64,000 bases of DNA from Lepraria neglecta (lineage: Eukaryota; Ascomycota; Lecanoromycetes; Lecanorales; Stereocaulaceae). The notes beneath the pieces are model-generated. The model searched no databases. It was not told the DNA's origin and was given only the letters and a program-made list of their open reading frames with translations. The stretch covers positions 3,844,001 through 3,908,000 of the forward strand of contig CM065648.1 in the NCBI GenBank assembly GCA_033220425.1. Direction: 5' to 3'. A program made the position numbers and the translations under genes. Below, in pieces: positions 21,424 through 34,130 of this stretch (position 1 is its first letter; the number at the start of each line of letters is the position of its first letter).

Positions 21424-24400
21424 TCAAGAAATTGGGGGAGGGCACTTTTTGTTGGTTTTGATATGGCCAACTTGGCCACAATTTGCGCACTTGCGCTGCG
21501 TCCCGGCGGTCTTCGCTCCAGCCACGGGAGACGATGGGGAGCCCGCATCGTCAGTAGGACCATCGAAGTGGACTCCCTTTTGCTTGTCCCGAGCAATGCG
21601 ACGTTCTTTGTTGCGTTGTAGACGATCCAACTCTTTTTGCAGTCTGCAACATAGTTAGCGGTTTATTTTTCTCCAGGAGTGTTAGTAGGATATACTTCTG
21701 CTGTCTACGGCGATTTTGCTCCGGATCATCGGTGGGTACCAAGTCATGCACCCTGGAATACTTAGTGAAAAATCTACAAGAAGTCCAATAGGTCTTACCC
21801 TGTCGCCTCATCCTCCTTGGCGTGCCTTCGCCGTAGGTACTGCCGTATGACCTTTGGGTCTCGTATAATATCAACAATTGGCCTTGGGTTACCGTACTCG
21901 TCTGGAACGTTGCGAGTGATCCTGAGGATCTTGCCCGACTGACTGCCGGTACTATGTTGGGTGAACTGACTCATGGTTTCGTCGTCTCTTCGGCGTAATG
22001 TAGCAGGAGTTTGCGCTTCCGAGCGTGGAGTGGCTGCAGCTATTGCATTCTTTGAGGCCTCTTCGACCGGGTCCTCGTCCATGTCTGAGTCGGATTGCTC
22101 AACAGTCGCAGATAGACTTTGCTTTTGAGCTTCCCAGATGCGGCGGATTGACTCTTCGTAGGATTTCTGTTGTTCTTGAACATTGTAGGCATGGCCACCA
22201 GAGTCCTTCATATGTCTCGCATGCATTTTTTCCGACGCGCTTGCTCCGGCTGCCTTGAAACCTCCTTTCATAGAGGTCTTGATGAAGCTAAAGGCCTCGC
22301 CCCGGCCTGAAGGGTCGCCTTCACCATGCAGCGCCAGCATAGCTTTGCCCTGAGTGGCGTGCAAGAAGTTTCGGGATGTATACCAAGGAGCAAGTTGTTG
22401 TTCAATACTTTGGCCTTCTTTAGAGTCGTCTTCTTCGGAATTATCGTCTTCTTTATTGAAGCCTGCATCGTGGAGATGCTGTTGGCCAACCTGCATGGAC
22501 TCCAGTAGACACACATCTTCGGGCTTCACCATCGTTCTCACCGTCTCTTCGTCGGGAACAGTTTCTCCGGCATTCATTTGCCACTCCTTGTGCTCTTTGT
22601 TGAATTTCATAAATTCTTTCATCTTTTGTCGGTTTTGCATATCCGTGGTGTCTGCGAAGTGGCTGGTGACTTCGCTCACGCTTAGCCGGTGAGACTTGCT
22701 CCTTCGAATTAGCCGATAAGAGATCATCTTCAGGCGATTTTTGGCGGCAGTCGTGACTTTTCGAGAATGCGGCCCTGGTACGTCTACCGATGGAAATTCT
22801 TGACCCACGGCGTAGAGATGGTCAACGCCCCTTACGGACCAATTAGTGCCGTGCACTCCCGTGGTGGTTTTGATGATCATAAAATCCGTGTTCTTCGGCT
22901 CTTGTTTGAAGATGGGTGCTCTGTACATGCCATTGTAAAGAGCAGGTGTGGTCTGTCCTGGGTCGAAATGGCCAAACATGGAGAACGGGCTCTTGTCCTG
23001 AGGTAAAAGAACAGCCGTCTCCCCAATGTCAAGCTTCGGCCTGGATGTATCTTCCGTAGTCTTCCTTCGATAGTAATTGATCACACGATTGCCCATGCCA
23101 ACATTGGACATCATCGTTGGGTATTCCTCAGAGTACTCTAAGAGCAGAACGTTTGAATTGTCTGCCAATGTGAGATCTTTACTCCCGTGAAAGATACTCT
23201 GAGTGTTTCTTGCTTTCAGATGCTTTCTCTTGACGAACTGCGGTTTGGCCATGGTAATTTGTTCGTTTCTATTGACTTTCAATGTTGGTCGGTGGAACGA
23301 TCTAGCTTCATGCTTGTCCAGCTTGGTTTTGTACTTTGGAAAGTCAGCTTTCGCAAAACGTTCCACTGAGACGATGAGGTGCTTTTAACACTTACAAAGG
23401 GCCACTGCAATCTCACTGCAGGTAGACTGTGCTCGACCGGTATATTCCCAAGCATACTTCGGACCTTGCTCTGGTGATTCTCTTTGAGCTGTTCATATGC
23501 CTCATCGTTGGATATGTTATATCTCTGGCTCAAACCCTTTGCCAGCGCTCCACGTCCTGCCTTCTTGAGGTCAGACCGCCCGAATGCGTTTCTCGAGACG
23601 CTCGCTTGAACGTGATCCATCAGTAGCTGGGAATCATTAAGATCCAAGGTGATAGTTTTTGCGATCTTCGAAGTAGCATACTCGGGGTCTTGGAAAGAAG
23701 GGAATGAGAACTGAGGGGCCTGCATGAGGTCGACCTCAGAACGATCTAGCTTTCGTCTCTTGGGGCTTGATGTTAGTATTTTGCATGGGAAGTGGGATCT
23801 ATTTCGCTTACTTTTGCAGACGGCCATTCAACTCCACGATCTGGATCATCGTCGAAATCTCCAAACGCACGGCCGTTTACTGTCCTGTCATTACGAGACC
23901 TTGTTTCGTCAGAAGCAATAGAGTCGGCCATACTGCGAGTATCCCAGTCTTCACAAATGATCTGCAGGTCTTGCCACGAGACTCCCCCGACCGCCTCTTC
24001 TTCAAAGTCTGACTCCATGTCCACATTTTCTTCGTCCGTTTTCTCATCCACAGTCTCTTGCCGTATGTTTATGATTTCCAGCTCTTCAGTGTCCTCATGC
24101 GTTCGTTTGCTTGGTGCAGACGAGACCTTGAAACTTTTCTCTTGGTCCTGAGCTAGCTCGAGGCTGACTTTGGTAGGGTTGAGGGGCTTGGGCGGTTTGG
24201 GAATTGTTTTGCCAACATAGCGTGCTCTCTTGGGTGGAAGCAGATCCATGAATCTTGGGACTGTGTTTCGCTCGAATTTAGGCCACATTAACGCCATGAC
24301 TTCCTCTTGATTCACTGGTGGGGCGGGCGACACATCGAGCTGCCCCAGCCCTAATCTGGACTCAGCAAATAGCTGTTGTTGGAGCTGCTGCTCCTTTGAT

Positions 24401-24942
24401 AATGGGGCATCCTGAGGGCCAAGTGTCACAGGCTGAAATAAAGTCCGACTAGCACTCGCCTGTGATTCAGGTAGCTGCGACGCTGGCGGAGGCTGGGACT
24501 TTGCAGGCAGTGGCACACTATCGCCGAAATCGAAAAGGTCGTCCGCATCCTGCAGCTTCAGCTGTAGTTGCCCTGCAGCGTCCTTTGCGTCCCTTGGAGG
24601 CGAAGGGTGATCTCCGAAAAGATCGTCGAGGCCTTCATCCTCGTGGGCGTTACCAGATGTCAACCCCTGTAGACCCTCATCTCGCATGAAAGCGTCCAGA
24701 CCATTGGATGTTTGGTCGGCACCATCCTCATGCTGTCTCTGGAGATCCTGTCCATTCGTTGCGTCCTCATCATCGGCTAGGTCATCGTCACCAATGTCTT
24801 CGTAATCCTCGGCGTCGTCCGCCTTCTCGCCTGGTTCAAGGTCGCGGTTAAAGTCTAAAGGATTCTGGGCATCGAGAACCTGATCGATCAAGGCCTGGTC
24901 TTGGTCATCCTCAGCATTGTGAGGGGCTGTTGCGTGAGGCAT
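21424..24942 (-). CDS. taf1: TFIID subunit TAF1 (general transcription factor)
   Basis: Largest TFIID subunit, scaffold of the complex that recognises core promoters for RNA polymerase II. Exons 24942-23812, 23758-23396, 23333-21799, 21752-21696 and 21643-21424 give 1101 residues with all phases agreeing. The N-terminus is very acidic (residues about 15-60 and 300-330). The central TAF1 homology region (DUF3591) spans roughly 400-900, with landmarks RSFHRPTLK, NRVINYYRRK, VGQEFPSVDVPGP and PWYTSRNFL. A C-terminal zinc knuckle, CANCGQVGHIKTNKKC, ends the protein. There is no bromodomain, as is usual for fungal TAF1. The knuckle tail (KKCPPPIS) is a little shorter than in many orthologues. Neighbour TGS1 lies 436 bp upstream on the same strand. 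Confidence 0.95.
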
Positions 24943-25378
24943 GTTGCCCGCGCTTTGTTGATTCAGGTATTGTATCGCTCATTTCATGCTCCGGCGTTCG
25001 TGCTATCTCTTTGGCTTGCGACAGCAAAGTGTCGGGGTAGATATCCTCGAACACAGAGGAGGGTTCATTGTGTCGTGATGGACTGCGGGGTGTATTGGGG
25101 TAGGAGAGTCACCAGATTTATATTACGAGAACCCTCCCCCCCGAGGAATGTAATTTTGGTATGCCGCTAATAGATAATATCCGCTAGCGCGCTTGGCAAC
25201 CAAGAGCCTCAATCTCAATCCTCACATTCCTTTACACTTGCCTCAGATCATCGCTTCTGAGTCATACATTGACTCCCATGTCGACTGGAACATCGTGGGT
25301 TTGAAGCGTCACTCCTTGCACCAATCCTTCTCTCTACTCTAGATTGCCCATCTCATGAGTGGCAAAGCCGTGCAACGC
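24943..25378. other. Intergenic between TGS1 and TAF1
   Basis: Holds the TAF1 promoter and the TGS1 3' end. A CCCCCCC-rich patch occurs near 25135. No gene or firm element seen. Confidence 0.4.
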
Positions 25379-26373
25379 TCATCGGAAAGTGAAAGCTCCG
25401 AAGTATGCGCAAATTGCCTGTGGCTCTGTTAGCATTGTTACACGCTGCAGAGCATAGATCACCAAACCTACTTTACTCGCACCTTCCATACAGTAATGCA
25501 TTACCATTGTCTTACTACTTCCCCTAGACTGAGCTGCCAGCTGGCGCATGTCCGACGTCCGCGGTAGATACAAAACGACATTATTGGCAAGCTTTTGAAG
25601 AGGCTTTAGGAGATCGAGTAAGGTGTACGGCTGCATCCTGGTGAGATCAAAGACCGTATCTGAGCGATATCCTGGGCCTGCATCTGTCAGATACGTCGAA
25701 ACCCCATGAGTACCTAGCAGAATCCACTCACCACCCCATGGAGGACTAGCAAAGACGACACTGTGCTTTCCAAGATCCGCCAACTCATTTCGTAGTATTT
25801 TAAAGCAATCTCCTTCGTACCAAGATATCTGATCTCGGACGCCATAAATCTCAGCGTTGTGCTTCGCGCATGCGAGAGCCCTCGGGTCCTTCTCAATTGC
25901 GTAGACTCTTCTCCATCTGCCAGATCGGGCGAAGGCAATGACATTTCCACCAACGCCCGCAAAGCAATCTATCAAGATAGCTTTGCTCTCAGGCGCCGCT
26001 TCTGCGACGTGCTCTGCCACTTTCCTGAAAGCCTGTCAAACTAGTTGAACACTCGGTCCTATGGCTTTACTTCAGCTTACTTTGCAACTGGTTCCGGTGT
26101 CACTCCAAACCAGGCATCTTCGGTCATCCATATACCCTCATCATACTGTGAGAAGATGCTATAGCGTTGGTCGTAGTACCTGAATTACATTAGTAGGGGG
26201 TTAGAATAAGAAGCTGAGGGCATAGACTTCTGAATATCCCAGGGCATATCACTTAAATTCGCGTAGTGCTGACAACCTTTGGGTGGCGTGTTGGATTCGA
26301 ATTCATTGTCACCATCTTGGCTGTTTCTATCCATTCTTTTGGTTTGCTTGACTACCTTAGCAAGGTGCAACAT
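25379..26373 (-). CDS. tgs1: Trimethylguanosine synthase TGS1 (cap guanine-N2 methyltransferase)
   Basis: Converts the m7G cap of snRNAs and snoRNAs to the m2,2,7G cap, using S-adenosylmethionine, in nucleus/nucleolus. Exons 26373-26228, 26179-26081 and 26024-25379 give 296 residues. The family lead-in KYYDQRYSIFSQYDEGI is built across intron 1 and is followed by WFGVTPEPVAK. SAM motif I is ILIDCFAGVGGN (near residue 101) and the catalytic SPPWGG lies near 175-180, where the Trp stacks on the cap. A short basic N-terminus (about 45 residues) precedes the domain; the start could also be the Met fourteen codons later (MDRNSQ). The gene appears intact. Confidence 0.92.
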
Positions 26374-27901
26374 GAGGATAGAAAGAGGTTCAAGCCCCAG
26401 GCTTAAACTCGTGGTTGTTACAAGTTTGGGCTTCACCGTATTGGCCCAAGAATTTGCGCGGAGTTACAACGATGAGTCTTAGCCTTGTACTCGCTCAGTT
26501 TGGTCAATTTCTACCCAGTCGACCGAGGCCGTTTCTTTTCGAAGTATGGCGATGGGTGGCTTGCTAGGTTTCTAGCTCCCGGCTGCTTCGGGACTACCTC
26601 GGCTTATTACAAAGTGCCTACCGCAGTCGCAAACAATATTTGGGTTGCGCTTGAGAGTTCCCGTTCAAACTTTGGGACCCGAAAGTTGCCGATCTGTCGA
26701 TCCACCAGGGTCTTATGGGTTTTACTGGGGTCCCAGCTATCTGGTTTTGTGTTGTTTCCTGTGAGGTTTTAGGAGACTTTCCAAACATGGATACAACTGG
26801 CTCGCGGCCGACAAGCCTTGTGCCTACTGCCTATTCCATATCATTCGTACTCTCCGGTCTTCGAATTATAGAGTCACAATGGACCTTATATCCTCTGAGT
26901 TGTGGTGTCCCAGCTCCAAGTCAGTCCATAGGCTTACTGGATTCACAACTCATATGGTTGGCCCCCACACTTGCCACTCATCTTTCTGACGTAGGTATTG
27001 CCTCGGTACACGGATCAAGTTATATCTTAATTGAGTTTTTACATCGTGGTAAAGTGTCGATTGACTCGATGAATAATGAATTGAGAGGCACCAAGATTAA
27101 TCATATGGCATCGCAACCGCAGGGTATCGTGCATAAATATCCCACGACAAGGCTAATTGCGCATGCTGACCCCCGTAGTGCGACGGGCTTATTGCGTTCC
27201 ACGAAATTTTAACCCTCGTGTTTCAACACCGCCATCCCGCTTGCCTAGACTCACTTCAAGTTGCATGCAGATCGGGATATCGCAGTTGAACATTGCCTTA
27301 CGAAGCATGATCATGTCCCGCAAACCGGGTTCTCTTTACGATCACCTACCATCCGGGATTAGTGTGCGAAAATATAAAGAAGTGCATCATGGTTTATTTG
27401 TCTACAAGCGTAAATCATGCTACACGGAATTGGGGCCGAAATATCAGGTCAGGTCCAATGCACCCTTCTCACGACATCTCGCAGCATCCTTGGAGCACGT
27501 GCTGTTCTTTTATTGGTGGTGGTTGGTTCGGAGTAATTGACGCATCGTCCGGGCGCGTTTGTATTCAAGCGGTTGCCGTCCTATCTGTCATGAAACGGCC
27601 TGCCATCTAGGCGCAGCAAACATCTCGACTCGGAAAGCGCCTGTACCTGCGCTAGAGAGAGAATCCAGGTACGTAGATCATCCGAACGCATGTTAAAGAA
27701 CACGGTTTCCGTTTTGAGGCGTCGTGTATAGCAATGCTCCCGTCGATACAGAATTAAGACGTCGGATGTTGCGGACGATAACAGTACCGTCTTTCCCAGA
27801 GGTATAAATCTGCCAGTATACTTGTTGAAACTTGCTCGTTAACCATCATCTCTGCATCCATTCACTTGCTCGTCCACTGAAAATCTTCCAATAACGGCAC
27901 C
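26374..27901. other. Long intergenic stretch
   Basis: 1.5 kb with several chance open frames on the plus strand (about 26485-27600) that show no family signal, no consistent splice signals and poor codon character. I call no gene here. Confidence 0.4.
27803..27808 (+). promoter_or_regulatory. TATA box of the small secreted protein gene
   Basis: TATAAA 94 bp upstream of the ATG at 27902, followed by a pyrimidine-rich leader (CATCATCTCTGCATCC), a usual fungal core-promoter layout. Confidence 0.5.
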
Positions 27902-28636
27902 ATGATTTGCCTTCTACTGTCGTTCCTGTTTCTCCCATTCACAATTCTCGCGACGCCCATTACTCTAGGCGAAGTAGGAAACCTCACACTCACAGACCTC
28001 ACCAACAGTACGGGGGACCCCCAACTTCAAAAAACCTGTCCTGCCCCTCCCCCCGATTCAACACCTATCACTTTCGGATTTGACAAAATTGGTGTAAGTG
28101 GTACAGTGTACGCATGAAATACAATCTGCTTACGGCTCTTCGACACATAGTTCATTGGCTGGATCGAAACCGATTCTCTGACTATATGTCTTGATGTCAA
28201 CGCTATATTCCAACTCACCCACTGCTACGGCTCCCTCAGAAATAGTGAATCCGTGGAGTGCGGCTTCGACGAATGGCTAGCCAAGGGTGACATAAAGCTC
28301 TACATCAAGAACGAATATGAACTCTGGTTGCATCTTGAGGGAACCATCTTCAAAAAGAGTTGGAATAAGGACATTCATATCTTGAACATCCCACATAATC
28401 AGGGAGTCGGGACGGCGGCAGCCTCCAATAGTGGCTTGGTTTCGCCACCGATGGTGACAGCGTCTGCTTCGGCTCAAACGACCGTCCCGAATGGGATCAG
28501 TGGTGTTATGAGCGCTGTACCCGTTGCAACGTCGGTGGCTTTGGCGCAGATCCCTTCTCCGAGTGGCAGTGGTGGAGGAAATACTTTTCAGGTCTCGACG
28601 CAGCCTGACATGAATGGAGGAGCGGAAAGTTCTTGA
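27902..28636 (+). CDS. Small secreted protein, function unknown
   Basis: Predicted 225 residues, exons 27902-28093 and 28151-28636, with a 57-bp GTAAGT...CACATAG intron and agreeing phases. Residues 1-17 form a signal peptide (MICLLLSFLFLPFTILA). The mature part contains few cysteines (CPAPPP, TICLDV, THCYGS, VECGFDEW) and a region of alternating hydrophobic residues (IKLYIKNEYELWLHLEG), possibly a beta fold. The last 80 residues are Ser/Ala/Gly-rich. No hydrophobic C-terminal tail, so no GPI anchor. Could be an extracellular or effector-type protein; no family recognised. Confidence 0.65.
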
Positions 28637-29323
28637 CCGGTCTTATTTACAATGCATAGAAGGAGTTCAAGCCTGATATAGGATATGATGGCAGTTTGAC
28701 TGCCTTGATAAGCCTGATTTTTCTTCAGAGGCTCTTCTTTTCGTATCAATGTCGATTTGCGACCTTCTCTTTCCAAAAAATTTAAATATAATTGGTACAC
28801 ATTTTGTTGGCTCCACAGATATACCATATTCTGCTCTCCTAGAGTTGAGCGAGAGCTGGCGCAAGCTGGCAAAAGCTAACCCGAGCCCGCCCTGGGAAAG
28901 CCCCTGTACATGCGCGTATGCGCGATTTGGGATTTGCGGCTGGGTTCTAATTTGGATTCGTGGGGTGTACTCATAAGGGTTCCCGAGTGCTAAATCTGGG
29001 TCACAAGTCCACGGATCTTCACAATTGGAGATACTGTACTCCAATCATGATAGGCATAACATAGGCCATCGTTCGCCTCCGATGATGACTCAGATAGCAC
29101 ACTCATGTCTAGCTCTGCGCTCTGTCTCCGATTCGAACCAAAGATTGCAGGCTGAAGACTGTCCAGCAATATTTGGTAGCAACGTATAGAGAGTTAAGAA
29201 ATGTTCCATCGTTACAAATCTAAAATCGAGTGGCAGTTTCTCGCCACAGCTCAGTTGTTTAATGATTGAAATGGGCCCCATCTCATTCAATATCAAGCTC
29301 GTCGTTGCACTCTATAGGTCAAT
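28637..29323. other. Intergenic
   Basis: Nothing supported. 29260-29323 is the likely leader of the O-methyltransferase pseudogene. Confidence 0.4.
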
Positions 29324-30561
29324 ATGGCAGCCGCTCGTCAAAGCGATCTCCAGAGTCGGATCCAAGCTGTCGAAAAAGAGCTTGAAGCCCTGTTAGCAGA
29401 CGTGAGAAGTGACGACGATGCACGAAAGCAACTACTCGATATTGCCCACAAGGCAACAGCAATGGTGGAAGCCCATTCTGAGACTATCTGGCGTCTACTC
29501 TTCATCCCTCATGTCAATGTTTCAATCAGGACTGCCATTGAGATAGGACTATTCGAGACTCTCAACAAGAGTGATTAGCCTCAGACTAGTGCTGAGGTAG
29601 CGAGAATTACGGGTGGGGACAAGCTACTCACCGTCAGTATCCTAAGGCCACTAGCTGCCATGCACTTCGTGATCGAGACCGGTTTCCAAACCTACGTGGC
29701 AGGACCGGTCTCCAAGGCGCTCGCCATCCCAGGTCTCTTCAAGTTCATGCACGACGACGCAGTACACTCCTGCATCAAGGTACACGAATTCCTCGCTCAG
29801 AATGGCTTCAAGAACCCCGAAGGCCCAAACGGCCCCTTCCAACACGCCGAGAAGACGGACCTTCATATGTTCCCTTGGTTGATGCAATAGCCCGCCAAAC
29901 TTACCAATTTCCTCACTATGCTGGAGGGCTGGAGAGAGGAAAGAGTCTTTTGGTATGACTTCTTTCCCTGTCGAGGATCTCATTTTCAAGGATGCCAGAA
30001 CAGAGTTAGATGCCACGCTGCTGGTGGACGTGGCTGGTGGTCATGGCTATGATCTTCAGGCATTCAAGAATCGCTTCCCGGGCCACGGACCTCTCGTGCT
30101 GCAAGATCTGCTCCCTGTCATCGATGACATCAAGGAGCTGCACCCTGAAATTGTAAGAATGAAGTACGATTTTTTTACTCCACAACCCATCAAAGCTAAG
30201 ACAATCCTCGCTCTCCTTGTCTCTGTCTCCATTTTGAACAGCATTAGGCGCCAAAGTATACTACTTCCGCTCCATCTGCCACGATTGGCCAGACAGGAAG
30301 TGCCGCGAGCTGCTCAGCAACACCGTAGCCGCCATGGAACCTGGATATTCTAGGATCTTGATCAACGACTGGGTCATCCCTGATGCTGGCAGCCAATTAC
30401 TGCCAGCGTTGTTGGATATCCAGATAATGACTGTTTTGTCCGGGATGGAGCGAACTGTGTCGCAGTGGAAAGGGCTGTTGGACTCTGTGGGGTTGGAAGT
30501 TGTGAAGTTTTGGGATTCTGGTAAGGAGGTGGAGGGGCTGATTGAGGCTGTACGTAAATAG
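29324..30561 (+). pseudogene. O-methyltransferase (SAM-dependent, fungal plant-type OMT family), decayed
   Basis: The reading is of a mould O-methyltransferase of the kind found in polyketide and other metabolite clusters. It starts MAAARQSDLQSRIQ, has a winged-helix region (TAIEIGLFETL; SAEVARITGGDKLL), SAM motif LLVDVAGGHGYDLQAFK and a C-terminal YYFRSICHDWPD...ILINDWVIPD stretch with the catalytic His region. It ends at the TAG at 30561 after LIEAVRK. Disruptions: in-frame stops at about 29576 and 29888, a one-base frame change near 29960 (FFPVEDL), and the expected GT donor after QPIK (about 30198) reads CT. The rest of the family text is well kept, so decay is recent. Confidence 0.85.
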
Positions 30562-30713
30562 GCCTCTCTCGAAGAATGACGTTGTCTAAAACTGGGCTGT
30601 GATTTTTACATGATCAGGCCTTAATATTGCCGAAATGTGGCAAGAAACCAAGGGCAGTGGGTGGGATTGGGCTGAGTATATTCATTCTTTGTAAACCTGT
30701 ATCGACCTACAAG

Positions 30714-32165
30714 CTAGAAAGGTTCTCGAAACAGATGATCATACTTTGCCTCTACAGCCTCTTCGTCCTGCCATACTTTCTTCACCGCTTCATCTCGTTC
30801 TTGACATGCAGCAGCGCCGCCAGTTACGACTCTTCGGCTGCCTTGAGCTCTGGCACCATTGACCAATGCTGCAGTCCTTGGTTGTCTCTTTTCTGCAAAC
30901 AATTGAAAAATACGCGTTAATTCTTGCTTTGAGAGGGAGAAAGATTGTGAGTTGACCACTGGTAAGCGTATGCTCAAGTGGTAACAATCCTCTCTACGAC
31001 AGCATTAGCAGCTATCCCGAACACATGAGATGGGAGGCAGTTTGCACTTACAAAGCTTGGTTTGCTCCCTGCCCAAGGTGAGGACTGGTGGGATGAGCCG
31101 CGTCTCCCAGCAGAACACATCTTCCCGAGTGCCACTGTTCAGGCATCAACTCTTTCCGATCATATAAACCGAACTTAAGCATTCGTTCTGCCCCTTCTAT
31201 GAGCTCCGGCACTGGACTACTCCAATTGGCAAATTCTAGCAAAATATCGTTCTTGAGAGCCGCAATTTCTTCGGGTTTGTATAGACGCCAATTCTCCTGC
31301 GCTTCTGTTGTCTCCGGGAGCGTGATGGCCCACGAGGAGTGCGTATTTGAAATGGGATAGGTGATGAAATGAGCACCAAGTCCGTAGATGTTCAGTAAGC
31401 TAGGGCGACCTTCAATGGACAGGGGAGTTGGTGATATTCCGGAAGTCTGCGAAAACAAGTGGTCAGCACCTTTGACAATCCTGAGAGAGATAAGGTGGCT
31501 TTACTTGTGTTAATCCAGTATAAGCCGGCACTCCTTCGGCTATACCATTCCGCTTCATCAATAGGCCTCTCGAGACAGCTTTGATGCCATCACTTCCTAT
31601 CAAAAATGACCCTTCTGCTCTACGACCACCTTCGAAGCTAGCAATGACTTCGTCTTCCTTTTCTTCTATGTCTTCCAATTTCCAGCCCTCATGGATCTCA
31701 ATGCCGTTGTCAATTAGTAATTGCTTCAAAGCCAGATTGAGAGCGGTGCGTTTCACGCCGGCAGCCGGCTGACCGTATCTTTCCAACATGGTTGATGGAA
31801 TGTGAGACACCCCGAGCTTTGCGCCAGATGATGCCTGATCACGAAATTCACTGAGATGAGGTGCTGAATCCAGGAGTTGATTGGCGAGATCCACCAAGCC
31901 TAGGACTTTCAGACTGTTGGGACTCAGAAGTCAGCACTGATCTCTCTCCACGTCGCATTGTCGTTGAGATCCGGATTCAGGGAGGTTGGGGGAGAAATGT
32001 GAAACGTTGAGCCTACCCATTCGGCATGAGCATGAGCGAAGCACCAGCGTCCCCGAGCTCTTTGATCTTTTCAAAGACAATAGGCTTGTAACCCTTTCGT
32101 TTCAGTAGGATCGCGAGTACAGGGCCAGCGACACCGCAGCCAATGATGAGCACAATTGGTGACAT
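30714..32165 (-). CDS. FAD-dependent monooxygenase (salicylate-hydroxylase/PHBH-like)
   Basis: Predicted 410-residue flavoprotein monooxygenase. Exons 32165-32017, 31913-31505, 31446-31052 and 30993-30714; all phases agree. The N-terminal dinucleotide fold is IVLIIGCGVAGPV (GxGxxG at 9-14). The middle shows FLIGSDGIKAVSR (DG motif), and the second FAD motif VLLGDAAHP...GQGANQALED starts near residue 297 and runs across the last intron. Such enzymes hydroxylate aromatic or polyketide substrates using NAD(P)H and O2. It is the only clearly intact member of the 29-41 kb block and is convergent with the broken O-methyltransferase 152 bp away. Substrate unknown. Confidence 0.88.
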
Positions 32166-32874
32166 GGTAAGTGATTTCTTGAAGTTAGGAAGGCGTGAAC
32201 AGTAAATCTGTTCCTGCGTTGCACATGTATTAATGCTACAGTTTTCGCCTGTAAGAATGAATTAATTCAGGTCGAAGATACGATATACAGCTTTCTACAA
32301 CTTGTGTGGGAACTTTAAGCAAAAATGGTTCTTGACTGCGGTGTTATGGAAATAGAAATTGCACAGATCATCGTTGATTATCATGCAGGTCTGACTCTTA
32401 GCTGATGTAATCGTTAAATATATGGCCTGTCGAGATAGGACTAGCCCAGCATGCTGTCAGCATGCATACGGTGGGCTAACCCTTTTGATCTTTTACTTTC
32501 ACGAAGTTCTCTTCTCACAACATGACTGGAAAAGACTGATTAGCATCTAGGTAGCCTCTAGGACTATCATAAGCCTGTCTCGCCTCCCTCGCCGAGTTGT
32601 GACGGGTGCAACCCAGAAGAGTCAAGCTAGTCGCTGCGAAGATCAACTATGTCATTGCACTTGAGGCAATACAAAGCAACCAAGAAGCCTATCTTTATAT
32701 GGGTTACGACCATGCCTTTGGTATGCATTTGATGGTTTTATTCACCTTCATCACTTTATCTACCTTACACTGCAAAGTAGAAAATCTAGTATCAGAGCTT
32801 TGTAATGTATTCTATGGAAGCAACAGAGCTAAGTCACCTAAAGTCTGAGATGGGTTTCCTACGGACTCTCCCTC
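32166..32874. other. Intergenic
   Basis: Contains the promoter side of the FAD monooxygenase. A 12-base near-palindrome CAGCATGCTGTC/AGCATGC lies near 32449-32466. No gene seen. Confidence 0.35.
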
Positions 32875-34130
32875 TCATGCCTGGACAATCTCTCCTGTAC
32901 CAAAAGACTTCCAACTTGATGCGTTCACCATCGACGCCCCATCCTCGTAGCACATTCTACATGTCCGCCATGAACTTCTCTAGACCGCAAATGTAATACT
33001 CCGCCCTCGGCTCATGGATGAAGAGATCATGGTCTGCATAAAGTTTGTTCAAGCTCATGCTCCCCTTGAATCGATAATCAACACCTTCTCGATCTTCCTC
33101 AGAAGGCTCCTTATTGAAGACGTGAGTTTGTACGTTGTCATGCTCACTTGCGATTTGTTTGACATGGTTCCCGAACGCCTGGACACTGCAACTACTCGTC
33201 GCATGGACCCAGGAGATATTGCATTTCGAACACTTCCCGGTCAATGTGATAAGAATAGAGAGATTAGGCGTCAGCCCGACTCCTGCGCTTACGAGCACGA
33301 TGGGATACTCGGATGTTTCGTCCTGACGGGTGTCGAGGACAAACTCGCCTGCTGGATGAGAGTCTTGCAGAACGTCGCCAATGCACCTTTCATCGTGAAG
33401 GATATTAGAGACGTAGCCCAGGTGATCGTTTGCATTGGGGTGTCCGAGATTCAGGGCCGGCTCTTTCTTGACACTGATGCGGTAGTGGTCCGGTCGCGGC
33501 GCATCGCTGAGGGATTATTGCCGTGCTTGCAAGTAGTGGAAATCCGGGACAGGGGTGCGGATAGAAATGTATTGACCGGGAAGAAATTCTGGCAGGGACT
33601 GTTTGTCGAGCGGTGTGAGGTGGAAAGAGGTGATCTCTGAAGACTTTTGGACTTTTGCAGCTATCTGGAAGTCGCGCCAGTCTTTTTAGTTGTTTGATTC
33701 TTTGAGGAATTGCGCCTCATGATTGATCATCAGGTTTGCGAGGTGTTTTTATGCTGCGGCCCAGGCATCGTGGATTTCTTCAGTAAGAGCATCGCCAAGT
33801 ATTTCCTTCATCGCCTGTAGTAGGTAGATCCCAACGGTATCATATTGCCCCGGCTTCACGTAGAGCGAAGCGTGCTTTTGGCTTATGCGCTCCAAGGCAG
33901 GGCTCAAGGCACCAAGATCGTCAATGTGGATGGCATAAGCGCAGAGGCTTTTTGGCGAGAGCATCAGCTTGATAGCCGTTGATCTGGTTGGTTTGGTTGA
34001 AGACATTGTTGAGATCCGGAACTTCCTTCAGCATATCCTCGTAGATGCGAACCGTTATCTCATTGCCATGTTCTTGGACAACTGGCACTGTTGCCTTTAT
34101 TATCTTGACTTGTTCTGGAGTTAGAGACAT
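32875..34130 (-). pseudogene. Flavohaemoglobin / nitric oxide dioxygenase, decayed
   Basis: Intronless remnant of an NO dioxygenase, which oxidises NO to nitrate with NAD(P)H. The globin start (MSLTPEQVKIIKATVPVVQE) is followed by the distal-helix text NQINGYQADALA and, in another frame, IHIDDLGALSPALERISQKHASLYV containing the proximal His region. The FAD/NAD reductase half is recognisable (GQYISIRTPVPDF; IVLVSAGVGLTPNLSIL; AEYYICGLEKFMADM) and ends near VQA at 32875. About six lesions: frame changes in the globin part and near the C-terminus, and in-frame stops between. Length matches the usual ~415-residue family, so this was a full gene. Confidence 0.88.

Noticed and set aside
26485-27610. 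Several 80-165-residue plus-strand frames
   Set aside because: No family text, no usable splice pairs and inconsistent frames; treated as chance.
33014-33640. 208-residue plus-strand frame
   Set aside because: Antisense shadow of the flavohaemoglobin reductase half; it has no family signal of its own.
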